DNA from: Haemonchus contortus
Lineage: Eukaryota; Nematoda; Chromadorea; Rhabditida; Trichostrongylidae
Assembly: GCA_000469685.2 (NCBI GenBank)
Contig: LS997566.1
Coordinates: 23,575,432 to 23,639,431 of the forward strand
Reading direction: 5' to 3'
DNA length: 64,000 nt
A program made the translations under genes and the position numbers. Shown piece by piece: positions 34,729 to 47,500 of the stretch. The notes beneath the pieces are model-generated. The model saw nothing but the letters and a program-made list of their open reading frames with translations. It was not told the origin of the DNA and did no database searches. How positions within the stretch are numbered: the stretch's first letter is position 1; every line of letters starts with the position of its first letter.

Positions 34729-35026
34729 CAGGAGGAACACATCAAAGACTCTCCCTGCTGGGGTAATACTTGAAGTTTCAAGCGGAACGATGACTCCCTT
34801 TGTTATCGTTACTCTTGTATTCTGGTGGATGGAAGCACTACCACTGACAATCATAGGATTATTTTTGATATGACAAGGTACTGGGAACTCTCCTAGACAG
34901 ACTTCTTTCAAGCTATTTTGGCTGATAGTTGGAAGAACACATGGCAAGCATGGCAAATGTTCGAGTAATTCTACAGGCATTCCCCTTTCGCAATCTGACG
35001 AACTCGTCAGTGGACCAAATGAAAGC
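34729..35026 (-). CDS. Unrecognised Cys-rich protein, penultimate exon
   Basis: A 298 bp exon with acceptor ctgcttttcag and donor CTCCTG|gtgacg stays open for 99 codons. It includes SSSDCERGMPVELLEHLPCL, PCVLPTISQNSLKEVCLGEF, PVPCHIKNNPMIVSGSASIH and ends GRVFDVFLL. Five cysteines and no hydrophobic segment suggest an extracellular or disulphide-bonded domain, but that is inference. It starts in phase 2, so an upstream exon must supply two bases. I found none that fits with certainty. Confidence 0.55.
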
Positions 35027-35189
35027 CTGAAAAGCAGAGAGTAAGTTCAGTATCTCTTTCAGGAGACTTCCAGAGCTAACTAGAAAGCCGCAGTGTATTG
35101 ACTGAAATCTCAGAGGCCTTGGTGAAAGGATATTCATGAGTTCTACACCACCGAAAGTCAGCTGTGTGACGGTCGGTCAGGTTGCTTAC

Positions 35190-35262
35190 CGGTTTTGTCC
35201 CTATGAACTGATATACAATGCCATAAGGAAGACAAAACCGTTGCAGTTGTATTGGCTCTATT
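35190..35262 (-). CDS. Candidate exon upstream of the Cys-rich protein
   Basis: A 73 bp stretch has a good acceptor (ctcttgtag) and donor (AAACCG|gtaagc) and reads IEPIQLQRFCLPYGIVYQFI in its best frame. The end phase does not fit the 34729-35026 exon directly, so it either belongs with a missing micro-exon or is not part of that gene. Confidence 0.25.
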
Positions 35263-38200
35263 CTACAAGAGAGGTAAACTAATCTTATGGTTAGACGAAA
35301 GGCAAGACTGGTTTGCATGCAGAAAGAACTCTTAGTTCCGGATGTTCACCATAAACCCTTCTCCCTATTTATCATCACCGTAACCTGTTAACCTTCTATC
35401 TCCACGACCATGAAGGAATTCTACATTTCACGCATCTGACTTGAAAGCATGACTGGGCTGAGGTACTGACAGAAATAGCACGAGAACAGTTAGGCCAAAT
35501 GGTGCCCTTTAGATTCAAGAAACAGATCTATCCGAAAAATGGTCCCTGGCCCTTCCCCGGCTCGAACCAAAACGGAGCAAAGCAGACAAAGCCATGATTA
35601 ATGCTTCGAAGTTGACGTATTCGCTGTTATAAAGGTAAACCCGAAGGAAACTCAAGTCTTCTCTTAGCCAACGACCCCGAAAAATTCTTACGATCCGATG
35701 GTCCCAAACAAAATGCAGCGAAATAGAAGGTTAAACAGTCATACAACGAGCACAAGAAGAGCTACGACAAAACGATTTCTGGGAACGAGTAAAAAAGTGA
35801 AGCGGAATGTTAAGCGGGATAGATTCAGGCTTTGATTTGAAGAGTTTCAACGATGGAACGAGCATAGCATGCACCCTGGTTACACATCATTCCCATCGTT
35901 TAGAACAATCGCCCAACAAACAAACAAATCAAACGTAGCCGACCAATCAATCACTGGAACTCTTCAATGTCGGGGGAACCGATGACGGCTGAATAGTATG
36001 CATGTATGTCTCTGTGTCGATGTTGTAGGTCCGGGAGTGCAGACGGTGTGAATATGCACGACCGTCGTCATCCTGGTGGCGAGGGCGGAGTCGACGGACT
36101 GACGACCGGCGAAACGTTCTGTTGCCGACTCCACCCTCGCACATAAAACGAAACCGCTAGGGTTAATAAATTAACAACTTAGAGGTTTCTACCGAACGGG
36201 CTATGGCGCCATACAGGACCTGTAGCATTTCCAAGTCAGACGCAAAGTAATTCGTCATCGGCGAACATCAAAGAGGTAGCAGCTGAAGTAAAAAGCTTCA
36301 CGGAACTCGAAGCTGATATACCACGGAGGCTTTCATCGGTGTCCGAAAAACAGGCTGAAGAACCTTTTCAAATGTTGCTCGGATGCTAACAGTCAGAAAG
36401 ACCGGTGGGTATAGGCACAGCTTCATAACGCACTTTGTCATGCCGGGTCAGACGACAAAAAAAATGTCCGTACTTCTTCGTCTCCAGATTCTGGAAGCTC
36501 TTCAAATTGGCAGCTCAATTGGAGCGCTCAATAATTTCTCGATCACACTGAGGACGAAAGATATAGGGACTAATTTTGAACTACTCAAGCAGGAGGTGAA
36601 ATTGTGGGTCATTTGCAGTTGTTCTAAATACCTCCTTAGGAAATGAATGCAAGGATGAGTGACAAGTTGATTATTCAGAAAATCTATACATAGGCGGGCA
36701 ACCGCAGCCTCAGCTGGGAGGCGGCCCATGGGAGACAGTAAGCTTTTACAACCTACGCCACCAGCTGTAAGAGATACGTTGAGGAATGAAAATTCCATGC
36801 TATTAATTGGTAATAAAATTCTCATTCTCATTCTTAATTCAATTCTCAAGGAAACACAAACGACTCATCCTCAAAAATGTATTTCTCAACAAACACCTGC
36901 CCTATCTTCAATAGCCAGAAGCCACTGGACGACAGATCACAGGTGTGGGCTGAAAAGAAAAGCGTTTGGAAAATTGAAACGCTCGAGGACTGTTCACGAT
37001 GTTCCTTTCGCTTTCCTCCGATATGAACTCGTTTCAGTAGTGCGAATAGACGACACGAAGATCGTGAAGTCAACTGAGCTGTCACTGCGAATATTCGTGA
37101 CGATCACACGAGAATGGGGTCGAAAACTCGGGGAGCGACCATCTACAAGTGGAATCAGAACTGTGAGACCCACAAGGTTTTCGCAGTTAGAAGAGCTTCT
37201 CGGGATCGCACTACGAAAATCATATGTATACCCAGTAGGTCATCATATGAACTGTAGATGCACACAAAAAGCTTCATAATCAGAACAGTGCTAGCAAAAA
37301 AGGCACACGTAGAACCACCGAGCTACTGCGACCACGCCACATGGATTCTTCTACCACTTCCTCTTGAGAACTCGAGAGAAAAGAAGCAAGAGACACTCTA
37401 TTTTTCGAGAGCTACTTTTCTGAAGGATGTCTGGGACTATCAAGAGCTACCTTGTTCCCGGTAACTTCGTTTCTTCTGCGCTTGTCTTCTTGAAATCTCC
37501 CGAGTGTCATGAAGCACTCTCAATTAGTGGTGTAGACAGCATGGGCAAAGAAAGATTCTGCAAGGTGATGCTTCTTGCAGGTAAGTACTGATCCAGTTGG
37601 TGCTCTCCATTTCTCAACTACTTCAACGGCAAATGAACAAACCTATAAAGCTTACAACTGCCGGCTAAGTGACAACCTTGTGTGTTCCTTCCTTAAGGTC
37701 TTCACTGCTTAGCTATTTCCTTCTCCTTTTGTGCCTTGATACAAAGTGTGGGTTAGCATTTTGTTGCCAAGCCTATTTGAATATGAGCGCAAAGACACTT
37801 ATATAGGGCAAATTGATGTATGTGGTGCTTTGAGGGCTCATTCATATTTCGGAAATCCTCCAACTTGGAACCTCAGATGTTTTTTACACGACTTCAGCTA
37901 ATACGATGTCAGAATCTAGCCACAATACTGAGTTTGCCTTCAGTCTACTGTAATGTAACACAATCGACCTCCACCTATGGGGTTTCATCTGTGGCGGAAT
38001 TGAGGTAGAAGCTCCACAATTACTTTGCTGTGGAGACTGAGCCAACCAGCTTCCAAAAAGCTTTGACAATAAGAGATCCATAAAACAATCAGCTGTCAAA
38101 GCTCTTCCGCTGACTTACATTTACCACTACTCAGACAGCCTATAAATTAGTTCGTCGACGTCGACCTTGCCATTGGCAAGGGTGCTTGCCAATTAAAGTC

Positions 38201-38547
38201 GGTGATGTGAACCGGTGAAAGGACGATAAACTAGTGTGAGCATTGTGGTACGCGTTTATATCGGCTGATGGACACTCGAGGAGACATAGTTTACCATCAA
38301 TGACCGCTAAACTATACAAGCATCGAAGTCGGCTATCACTAACGTGAATCTAAACAATTCCTGGTGATCGCCCTCATAGTAAATACCCGCATATTCACGA
38401 GTGTAATCCGGAGGACGGACATCTCAATGCGGAAGTTTCGTAGAGGGCAGAGAGTTCGAGAAATTCTGTTCCTACAGGGGAAATATCCAAGCTATTTACG
38501 TGTAACTACCCGCTCCGCCTCCCACCGCCCACAGCTCCCCCACTCAC
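35263..38547. other. No definite gene
   Basis: A 183-codon plus-strand frame at 36728-37279 and a 65-codon minus-strand frame at 35947-36144 are open but lack recognised motifs; splice-like sites are not consistent with them. It may be intron of the minus-strand gene suggested at 34.5-38.7 kb. A hairpin CCTTGCC-ATT-GGCAAGG is at 38165-38181. Confidence 0.35.
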
Positions 38548-38698
38548 CTATCCCGACCATTTTACGAGCCGCCAGTGTTGCGCTTTTGAAAAAACGCTGG
38601 GAAGGGAGTTGAAATGTCGAAGTACCGAACTTGTCCAGAAAACGAGTTGAACGCGGAGTCGACGACCCCTCACTTATGTCGCGCACAACGACAACCAT
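38548..38698 (-). CDS. Candidate exon (possible first exon), unknown protein
   Basis: From ATG at 38698 it reads MVVVVRDISEGSSTPRSTRF, LDKFGTSTFQLPSQRFFKSA, TLAARKMVGI and ends at a consensus donor ATAG|gtgagt. The downstream partner was not found. It could start the gene that ends at 34503. The family is not recognised. Confidence 0.35.
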
Positions 38699-40836
38699 CT
38701 GTCTGGCGGCAAATTACAGTTTGTCACATCGTCATCATCATCATCTTCTTGTCAAATTACGATTCAAGGATGTCTTAGAAGTGGTTGAACGCCACCTGCC
38801 AGAACTTGAATAGAACAATTGGCCAAAGACATTGGCTGGGCAAGTGAAAGGAACTAGCCGAGAGGACAAATCGGAAGATTTGTGACATCGTTTATGATGT
38901 TAAAAGGAGTTCCACAGAGGTAAAAACCTTCAAAATACAGAATGTGATTGATAACTGGCAATTTGATGAAGTATACAGGCCAAATGAAGCAGCTACACGA
39001 ACTTACATATGGTCGACAGACGGTCAGAATGGACCTAAAGGGTGAAGAGAAACCTGTCTGATGAGCAGGTCCTTTCTGACTAACCGAGACTTTCAAGAAG
39101 AGTATTTGACACATATTATAAGGGAAGAATATATGAGCACCGATAAGGATACGAGAAAGTGAGGAAGACATAAAGTGCGTCACTTAGGTGGCCTAGATCC
39201 CGATGGTATTCACAAACTTCAAAAAGGCCTGACTAGGCATCTTGGTTGTCAAAGACGATTGTTTTGCTCGACGTTCGCAACGAGTAGCCTCCTCTATGAG
39301 AACCCAGCATAACTCGGAACCCTCTGATTCCTTTGTAGAGATTCAATCTCTTAAAATCGCTACTTCGCAATAAGCTGTCCCTGGATTACTGATTTACTTG
39401 ACAGCATCTGGAGCTGTAATGCTATCGTCATGCAATCTTCTCCCAGGTTTTACTATTCTCCTCTACCTGTACAGGGATGATTCCTTTCCCCCAAACACAC
39501 AATATGTAGCTGAATCATTCGCCTGCCTTTTTGCTTTGAGCAACCAAACAAGTAGCAATCGCAATTCTGAAGGGTATAATAAAGGAATGTCTTCTGCTTG
39601 GTGGTGAATGCGGTCGGATTCCTTCGAGATTCCCGAGGGTAATCGTCACTGGAACATCTGGTTTTCAGCCCTATCTAAAGAACAACCCACATGAAGCTGA
39701 ATAAACGCCTCTGAACGCCCCCTAGAATCCTAGCCATTCCCTAGCTGTAACGACCGGGTACCTTTGCGTTCTCATTTCGCCAAGACCAATAAATGAGCAC
39801 TTGACCTATGTATGGGGTTCATTTATGAGAACGCTGATTTATACCCAAACTCAGCTATATATCATTTCTAACGGCTGCGGACACTTTTTTTCGTGCTGGG
39901 AACGTTGAAATTCGATCTCGACTGAACGATGTACAACGATGATCATCCCACATAAATCAGCGACTACAACGGGACGTTCAAAAGATCTGACGGGTTTAGC
40001 GGGGGAACAGAAGACGAAATACAGTGGTCGCACGTAAATCACCCGGGGTTCGTACCGTGGCAAACCGGTAAACTCGTCATCCGCCCTGATCAATTAAGGG
40101 ATCATAAGCCAGGTGCGAACAGCAACCAGGGCATATTAACTGGTTACTGTGTGATAGAATAAGCGCCAGATTGAAACCACGCAATCCTCCATGAATGGTC
40201 GCTGAGGAAGGCACGACTGAAGGTTCGGGGAAGGGAGTTGAATGAGTGTATGCATTCAACGAAAACCGAATAAACTCGAAAAAGAAAGAAACTAGTAATA
40301 TAGTAAGCCGAAGTAGCCTGCATACCTTAAGAAATCTGCTGGAAACACCATTTTTTTTCCTAGAATATTGGCAGTCTGCCAAATAGTTCAGTTCATATAA
40401 GCATTCTGCAAACATGCTCACAAAATTGTTCCTAAGTTGGACCAACGACGCTCTAGAAAGTAGAGAATCAAGTTCTTGTCATGCATCACATAGGTGTAAA
40501 GCCGTGTTGGGGAAAAAGATCGTGGTTCCTTTCGTAGAACAGTTGAGAACAATGAAGAAAAATTTTACAGATGGATACTTAAGCTCCCATACAGTTTGGC
40601 TTAGATGCAGCAGCGTTTTGAAGTCTTCCAAACGAACGAGCAGCAACCCAAAGTACCGGGCAAGGGAATATTGGAGAATTCCTGGGCATGTGTACAAATA
40701 TGTACGATGGTAAATTCCTTGCATTAGAAACCATTACGTCCAAATTCCTATATAGAAAAGCGGTAAACCTGTAAGATAAAAAGCCGAACTTCACGTCTCG
40801 ATCTATTTGTTGTTCTTAAAAAATTTCTCGTTAAAG

Positions 40837-40980
40837 TTAACTAAGGCCACCTGGTGGAATTCCAACAATATGCCCATTGCTTATAGAACAGGAACCAATT
40901 AGATATGCCAAAACGGTCAGCCTCAATTTGAACGGATTTGGATGAGCGCGATCGTTCGGTCCGATTTTCCATTTCACAAC
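40837..40980 (-). CDS. Candidate terminal exon, unknown protein
   Basis: After a good acceptor (ctttacctcacctcag) it reads VVKWKIGPNDRAHPNPFKLR, LTVLAYLIGSCSISNGHIVG, IPPGGLS and a TAA stop. The same frame stays open back to an ATG at 41055 (72 codons), so a short intronless ORF is the alternative. The residue composition looks protein-like, but I cannot name a family. Confidence 0.35.
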   Translation of the reverse strand, partial: VVKWKIGPNDRAHPNPFKLRLTVLAYLIGSCSISNGHIVGIPPGGLS

Positions 40981-41496
40981 CTGAGGTGAGGTAAAGTGAG
41001 ATATGTAGCCTTCACCCAGATGTATCCAGTCTTCAATAAGGATGTTTTGTTCCAAAGGGCAACACTATCGTAATACAACTATCACTACGACTATGCATAT
41101 TACCGTACCGCATAATGGGGAACCAGGCAAAAGCTGAGCTCCACTACTACTACATTAATGTACTATTGTCAGTAGATGTGGCGGTCCGAGCGAAAGCTGA
41201 AGTATTCCTTGTATCAGACATGTAAAGAAGTAGAAGGGAAGGTTGTAACGAACAGCGACTTAAGAAGGTTCTGTTCTGATTGAAAGCGATTTAGGTAAAC
41301 CTCTGAACCGGATATTTTCAGAATTCCTTAAGATTCAATGGCACGATTACGGGGGACAGCAAAATTGTAAGTGAAGGAAAAGGAGATTACATACAAGAAT
41401 ACAGTGACGTGATTTAGCCCTGTTCAGGGTTGGGCAATACATGGCTGTTTTGATGTGGCCTCAATTAATCTGAACAATCTTCAAATTCCGCATAAT

Positions 41497-41792
41497 AAAG
41501 GATAAAACTCGAATTTTCTGGCGTTAATCAATCCCGTCTGGGGGATGCGTCCCCGCACTCGACTTCCATTCAGAATCGTAGTGGCGTAACGAGTGCGTAT
41601 GTGGCCTATACAATGAATTGCGGTAGCCAGCCGATGTGCAAGTCGGTGCTTTTATCCTCCCGAACGAATCTGGTACCAATTAACCGGTCCCGGAGGGATG
41701 GAACGCTCGGTTTGCTTGGGCGGATATCGGGATTCGAACCATTGACCATGCGTGTGAGATAGTGCGCAACCTGTCACTACAACACCTCCGAT
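41497..41792 (-). mobile_element. tRNA-derived SINE with canonical B box
   Basis: On the minus strand an A-box-like stretch is followed by a perfect B box GGTTCGAATCC (41740-41730) and the complete family body. This is the best-preserved head of the family in the window. Confidence 0.82.
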
Positions 41793-41989
41793 AATTTAAT
41801 CTCTTATTTTACCAATTGTTATTCAGATGGAGGTGGGATAATGACAAATGTCGCAGCTTCCAAATGCATGGTTCGCGACGAGGACGAATTTCCCTCAGTC
41901 CATACAGCATACAGCCAAAGGGCTGTGAACGATTGCGTACACCTGAATGCATTAGTTAGCGCCCCTCTCGAAATATCTTCAGGGCAGGA

Positions 41990-42035
41990 GTTTATTTATT
42001 TATTTTGAATACACCCAAGGGTGTGCCATCCTCTA
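41990..42035 (-). repeat. (AAAT)n-tailed repeat end
   Basis: On the minus strand GGCACACCCTTGGGTGTATTC runs into AAATAAATAAATAAA. The same end occurs at about 13031-13069 on plus (GGCACACCATTAGGTGTACTC then AAATAAATAAAT), so both look like tails of one retroposon family. Confidence 0.55.
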
Positions 42036-42269
42036 TATATATAAACCGCTAACTTTGTGTGTCCGTTTGTGTGTCCTCGCAAAAGTCACGTAGGCACGAT
42101 CAAGAGCGTGGAGATCAAATGAGCGCGGTGGGGAAGTAGATCACACGCTAACAAATTTTCTTAGAGAAGAGAGAATGTAGGGTAGGAAACGTTTTACATG
42201 GGCATCTGTTGGTCTCAGGCATCATCGAACACTCTGCTGACTGTTTTCCATTACATCTCTGATGCGCAA

Positions 42270-42428
42270 TTAAATAATGTTTTGGGGCGTTAGTCAACCC
42301 CGTCTGAGAGATGCGCCCACTCATTCCACTTCCATTCAGAATCGTAGTGGCGTACTGATTGAGTATGTGGCCTATGCAATGACTTGCGGTGACCGGCCGA
42401 TGTACAAGTCAGTGCATTTCTGCACCTC
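42270..42428 (-). mobile_element. SINE body, truncated
   Basis: The family body (GATGCGCCCACTCATTCCAC, GTAGTGGCGTACTGATTGAG, GTGACCGGCCGATGTACAAG on plus) lies 480 bp from the better copy, same orientation. The head is missing. Confidence 0.7.
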
Positions 42429-43242
42429 CGCCCCGATGCGCAATTTCCTACAATCAACCTAGAACGACATTTTCAATATAAATGTTATGCTACAGCTACA
42501 CTCTTGAAATGATATTCTGCTCTTGAGTGCTTAACTCTGATGCGCGATTTCCAAAAATGAAGCTTAAGGGGGATTGTGGGTGAACCAGTGTCGTTTATAC
42601 GGAACATGAAAATGTTTCACTGCTCCTATAGAGTAAGATCGTAGATGAGAGGTTGTGGACATGTGGTGCACGCATGAGCGTGCGTAGCTCACTGGTACAG
42701 TATAAAAGCAGGACTCTGAGGCAGTTCATGTCAACAAAAAGAAGAAGAAAATGCACTGAAAGAAGGAAAAGGAGAGAGCCTCAAGGCAAAGCCCAAGGTT
42801 GAGGGCAAAACATCTTGCTGTAAAAAGGAGGAAGGAAGAAAACAAAGCAGGAATATCGCCTGATGGGGCAGGGGAATTGGTGATAATAACAGACATACAG
42901 GCCTATCATTGACGAGTCATTGCCTTAAGCTTGATTTTTTTCTGTGGAACAAGTTATTGCTTTTTCTGGCGTGATCTCAAAGTGTAAAATGAGCGAGCGA
43001 AAAAGTAAACCTTGCAGCCCAACCGGTCTACTGCTGGTCTAACGAGGATAGGCGTTTTTGTTAGGGGTCATATGGAAAACACGCACTTCCCATCATATAC
43101 TTTCCCATTCTATGTATTAATCATGCTTACATGGAAATATTCTCATTCAAAATTTAAAAGATGAAGTGCATGAGCTTCACTATGTCTGCTCCTTATCAAG
43201 GCTTCAGAAAGAGAGCTTCATGAGGATCAGCAAAAGCCGAAG

Positions 43243-43265
43243 CCCCCCCTCCCCCCCCCCCCCCC
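43243..43265 (+). repeat. Poly-C tract
   Basis: Seven C, a T, then fifteen C. The Pro-rich ORF reading across it is an artefact. Confidence 0.85.
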
Positions 43266-44491
43266 TTGGCCCCATAATCTCGATACATATTCCCGGCTTT
43301 GGAACAATTGCTTATCCCACGATTTTAGGTGGGATGGCTGCGAACTACATTGTTGTGATTATTCTCCTTACTATTGATAACAAAGCTATTTTGGAACAGC
43401 TGCGAAGTGAGGCCGTTAGGCCGCTTATGTATCGAGATACTACATTGCACACCCCCTCCCCCTCCCCACTTCTCCCTAAACCCTTCTGGTCGGGTCGGAG
43501 ACTGAATTGAACTTGTTCAATCTTTGTCGTAGAGTTTTGGTGTTTTTTATAAAAAGGGAAATCGCGTCACCATTCTCCGAAATTCAGTCTGAGAAAGGGG
43601 AGTACTGAGGGGCTTTTGAAAGTTATTTCCTTTCAAACAATGACGATTGATTGAGGGAGTGATCGTTACGACACTGCAATTACAACCCACTTGCGCCGCG
43701 ATCTGCCAGATGATTGAGCACCAATAGCTATAAGATCGATGGAAGACAGTTGAGGCGGAATCCATGAGAAACATAAAACTGGGGCTTTTTCCGATTACTC
43801 AATTCACATAGGAGATACCCAAGAAGCTGGTATTTTGCAGGAGAAGCGTTCAGGTATTTCACTCAAAAAATTATGAGTTCTTCGAACATTTTTCGCTCGC
43901 GGCTAACCCCTTCCGCCCGGTCCCCCTCTGTTCCGTCGGTCAGAACCTAAAATTCAAAAGTAGTTTAGAAGTCTATAAAAACGTAGCCATGACCATTCCA
44001 GTGAATATTTCTGCCAGTATTTCCTATAACTTCAATTAACTCTGATTTGCATTTTTGCATTCCCGTCTCAGCGTCTGCATTCCCGTCTCAGTTCAGGTTT
44101 CCTAGTGAAGGACTTTCACTAAAAAAAATCAGAAAGTATAGCTGGGAGTCTTACTTCAGGAACTATTGCAGCAACCCAGTGTTGAATGATTGGTCTTCAG
44201 TCGCTTTCTGAATATCATTAATCCGGCATTCAACAAATAGCTCAGTGTCTATTGAGAAGAAGAGCAGAGCATTCAATCGCTCTTACGAAGACAAAGGCCA
44301 TGTACCGCCGCGGCTTTGCTATGTTACGCAAACGGAAATGAGCCGAGGAAATTACAAGGTAGATGGGAGAGATGAAGAGGTCCGAATGAGATGCTGAAGA
44401 GGGATGAGTAGCTGCTCAGGAAGGGGATTAGCCAAAGGCGAAAGAATATCTATGATACCAAAATGGTAGGGCACATTCTATGGTTCGGCAA

Positions 44492-44520
44492 TTTTTTTTT
44501 GGGGGGAGGGGGGGGGGGGG
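44492..44520 (+). repeat. T9 followed by poly-G
   Basis: Nine T are followed by six G, an A, and thirteen G. It is the only one of the four long tracts with G on the plus strand. Confidence 0.9.
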
Positions 44521-47500
44521 AAGTCTTTGGGAATGGCTTAAAATAAGCGAGAACAAATAGGACAAAAAGAAATTGAAAACGAAAGATTAAAAAGGAAGAA
44601 GATACAGAACAAATTAACTCTGAGCAGAGGACTTCAAATCTGTTCGCAACAAGAAGAAAATGCATTGGTATCTGATTTATACGGAATAGAAACTAATTAG
44701 GCACATCGCAAAGGCACAGGGGAAAATGCCCTACCTACTAACCGGCCAGGACTACGATTTCCACTCAATGGGATGAGGGTTTGCCTTTCTGAAAGTGTGA
44801 GGGCATTCACTGTTTATATGGGGCTCAATAATTTTTGGTCTGAAAATAGCAAAAGTACTAATGGTAAGAGATCTGAAGCAGGCCTAGAAACTCCTGAAAA
44901 AAGTTAGATTTTGGCCCATTTCGAAAAAAGTTAGACCTGGGTCCATTTTGTCATTGTGTAAGAAGAGGTGAATGCCGATGAACAAAAAAAAAATGATCGC
45001 CTATGTAAACTGAAATTTCTGAAAAAGATTAATCCCTCGAATCAACCTTCACAGTGTATGAGACTTCTAATCACTGCCGAACGATAGAAGAAAATTTGTA
45101 GTCAAAGAATACGGTGCAAGTCGAAATTTTCTGCGATCCTGCGATGCTTCGGGAAACGGTAGAGTTACAGATGGGCACGAACCTAGAAATTGGGGAGAAG
45201 GGGTAAACAGGTAGACAAGGAAATCAGAAAGACGAACGTTCTGGAGGTCCTTTCTGAAACGCGAGGACCCAAAGGTAGCCGCAATAAAATCGTGTGAAAC
45301 GCCATACGGGCATTTACATACGAGCTACCCATCTATGCAATCACACCATCGAAGGTCATCAAATACCTCACAAACCCAGAAAGGTTCAGCTCCGCGAACA
45401 CCAGCCGTTTCAACCCTTCACTCTGCTCAATATTAATTCAATGAGCTTTAAATATTCAATAATCAATATTTTATTGAGCAGTTGAAGACTATTACACTTA
45501 TTTATGACTCCCGATAGGTGTCTGAATCATAGTTTGAAAATAGATTGAAAGAAAAAGTCGCAATTCACTTTTGGCTTCGTTCGGAACCTGAAACCTAGCT
45601 TCTCGTAATTTCATTGAAATCCCTGTTTATAGAAGGAAAAGAAGCTCAGGGTGGTTAGTACGGAAAATATTACTTATATATAGAACTCTTTAAAAAAAAT
45701 TAAAATTGGAAAATAAAAAGACAGGCGAAAGAGATCAGCTGTAAGATTATTTTGTACAAGACAATACTTGACAAACTGAGCATTTGTGAAGCAATGAAGC
45801 TTCTATGAAAAGGATTCTCTCTTGAGAAGGACTTCCTTCTTTTTCTTTTCATTTTTATCGCTTTCGATCGAACCCTCAGTGCTTTTCTTCATTGTCTCTA
45901 CCAAAATAATTCCAGGTCGTTGTGATTAAAACCCGATTTTTATCGAAGAACTGCATGTAAGAACTATTTCCTAATGAATAGAAGAAGAAAATGCCAAAAT
46001 TTCCGGGGCTCAAACATTTGAGGTCATTGTGGCGGCTTAAGATTACTTGATGTAAAAACTAACAGTGCATTGAGGCTTGTGGAACCATCCGACTAATCAT
46101 CTGCCAGCCGTCTCAGTCACAAGTAACCCGTTCCTACGAACATATGTCATCTCCTCGTCTGTTCCTGAGCAGCATACGTGGGGGCGTTTCATGTTACTTA
46201 CCATTACGTATGCCCACAACCACAACCTACGGATCATCACAGTAACGTAAGCGAGCACGCGAATGTCGCTCATTAGGCATTAACGAACGACGTACGGTTA
46301 TGTGACGTGACGTTCAATCATTCTAATGGGCACTTCAACTGCCAGAAGGCGCTCATAGCATAGGGCGTACCAAACGCGATACCCTCCACGATAACCCGTG
46401 CTATGAAACTCCCAAAATTTAAATCCTTGACCCTACCTGATCAGAATGCGATGAGCAGAGGACAGTAAACTCTTTAACAAATCAAAAATAGGCACAATGA
46501 ATGAGTCTATGGATGAATGAAGAGGAATTTCGAGCCTTTTTGAAGTTCTAGAAGACCAAATTCGAAGATACAAAGGACACTGAGGCAATGAAATCTTGAA
46601 AGATGGCGGAGGCATCAAGAAGATCCACTTAATTTACATCAGACCTCGAGCCGATGGCTTCGGTGAAGGCCCAACCTTTCTACAGATTAACCCTTCCTAG
46701 CAATCTCCAAACCGTGAAGAGCTAGGCACTAGTCAAAGCCAAGACAATTGATGACTAACCCAAAAATCTTAAGAGCAGGATCCTGAAAAACCTAAGTGTT
46801 CTCACGAAACTCTGTGTTCTGTAGATGTCAGGTAATTAGTGGATCACCTCACGACGCGAACGACTTTCGACGCACTGTGACGTGCCATTTTTTTTTTCAG
46901 AGAAAGCGTTTAAACAAAGGAATCTTAAAGGCCAGTCTGTGGGCGCCGTCTCTGTTACTTCACGGAGGTCTCAGTGAAGAATCGGAGAACAACAAATGGG
47001 ACTCTGCCCCCAATAAATATGCTGCAAAGTGGGAATGTAAAAAGCGCTTTGGAATTCGAAAAACTGCGAAAAACGTGATTTCATTGAGAGCTCAGACTCA
47101 AAAACGAATCTAAAAAGGTCTTCACAAACACTAGTTGCACAAATATTGCAGCTATAATTTGGTCTTTCCATTTATGGTAGCTTTCTTCGCTTCAGAAAAG
47201 CAAAAACAGATCCATGGCGCCACCTGTTATCTCTTAACGTCATATATTTTCACGGTGCTTTCACTGGCATTCCGTCAATGGTGCATTCTTCATTCAGTGA
47301 TTTCTAATTTTCTTCAACAGCACGTAGTTTCGCACGTCCAGAAATAAATAAATAAATAAATTAATTAATTAATTAATTCATTCTAATCAGGAATAGCTCG
47401 ACCCAAGTGAAGATTTGGGGTTTTCTGTTGAGCAGATGAAGCACTTCATAAAACACTCAGGTTAAGGAAATCAAATGGAGCTCCGTGTGAAATAAGGATT

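Noticed and set aside
36728..37279. 183-codon plus-strand ORF
   Set aside because: Longest single-frame ATG ORF after the read-through one, but no motif is recognised, the N-terminal third is AT-rich and non-protein-like, and several internal sites resemble splice signals in other frames. Left as an open question.
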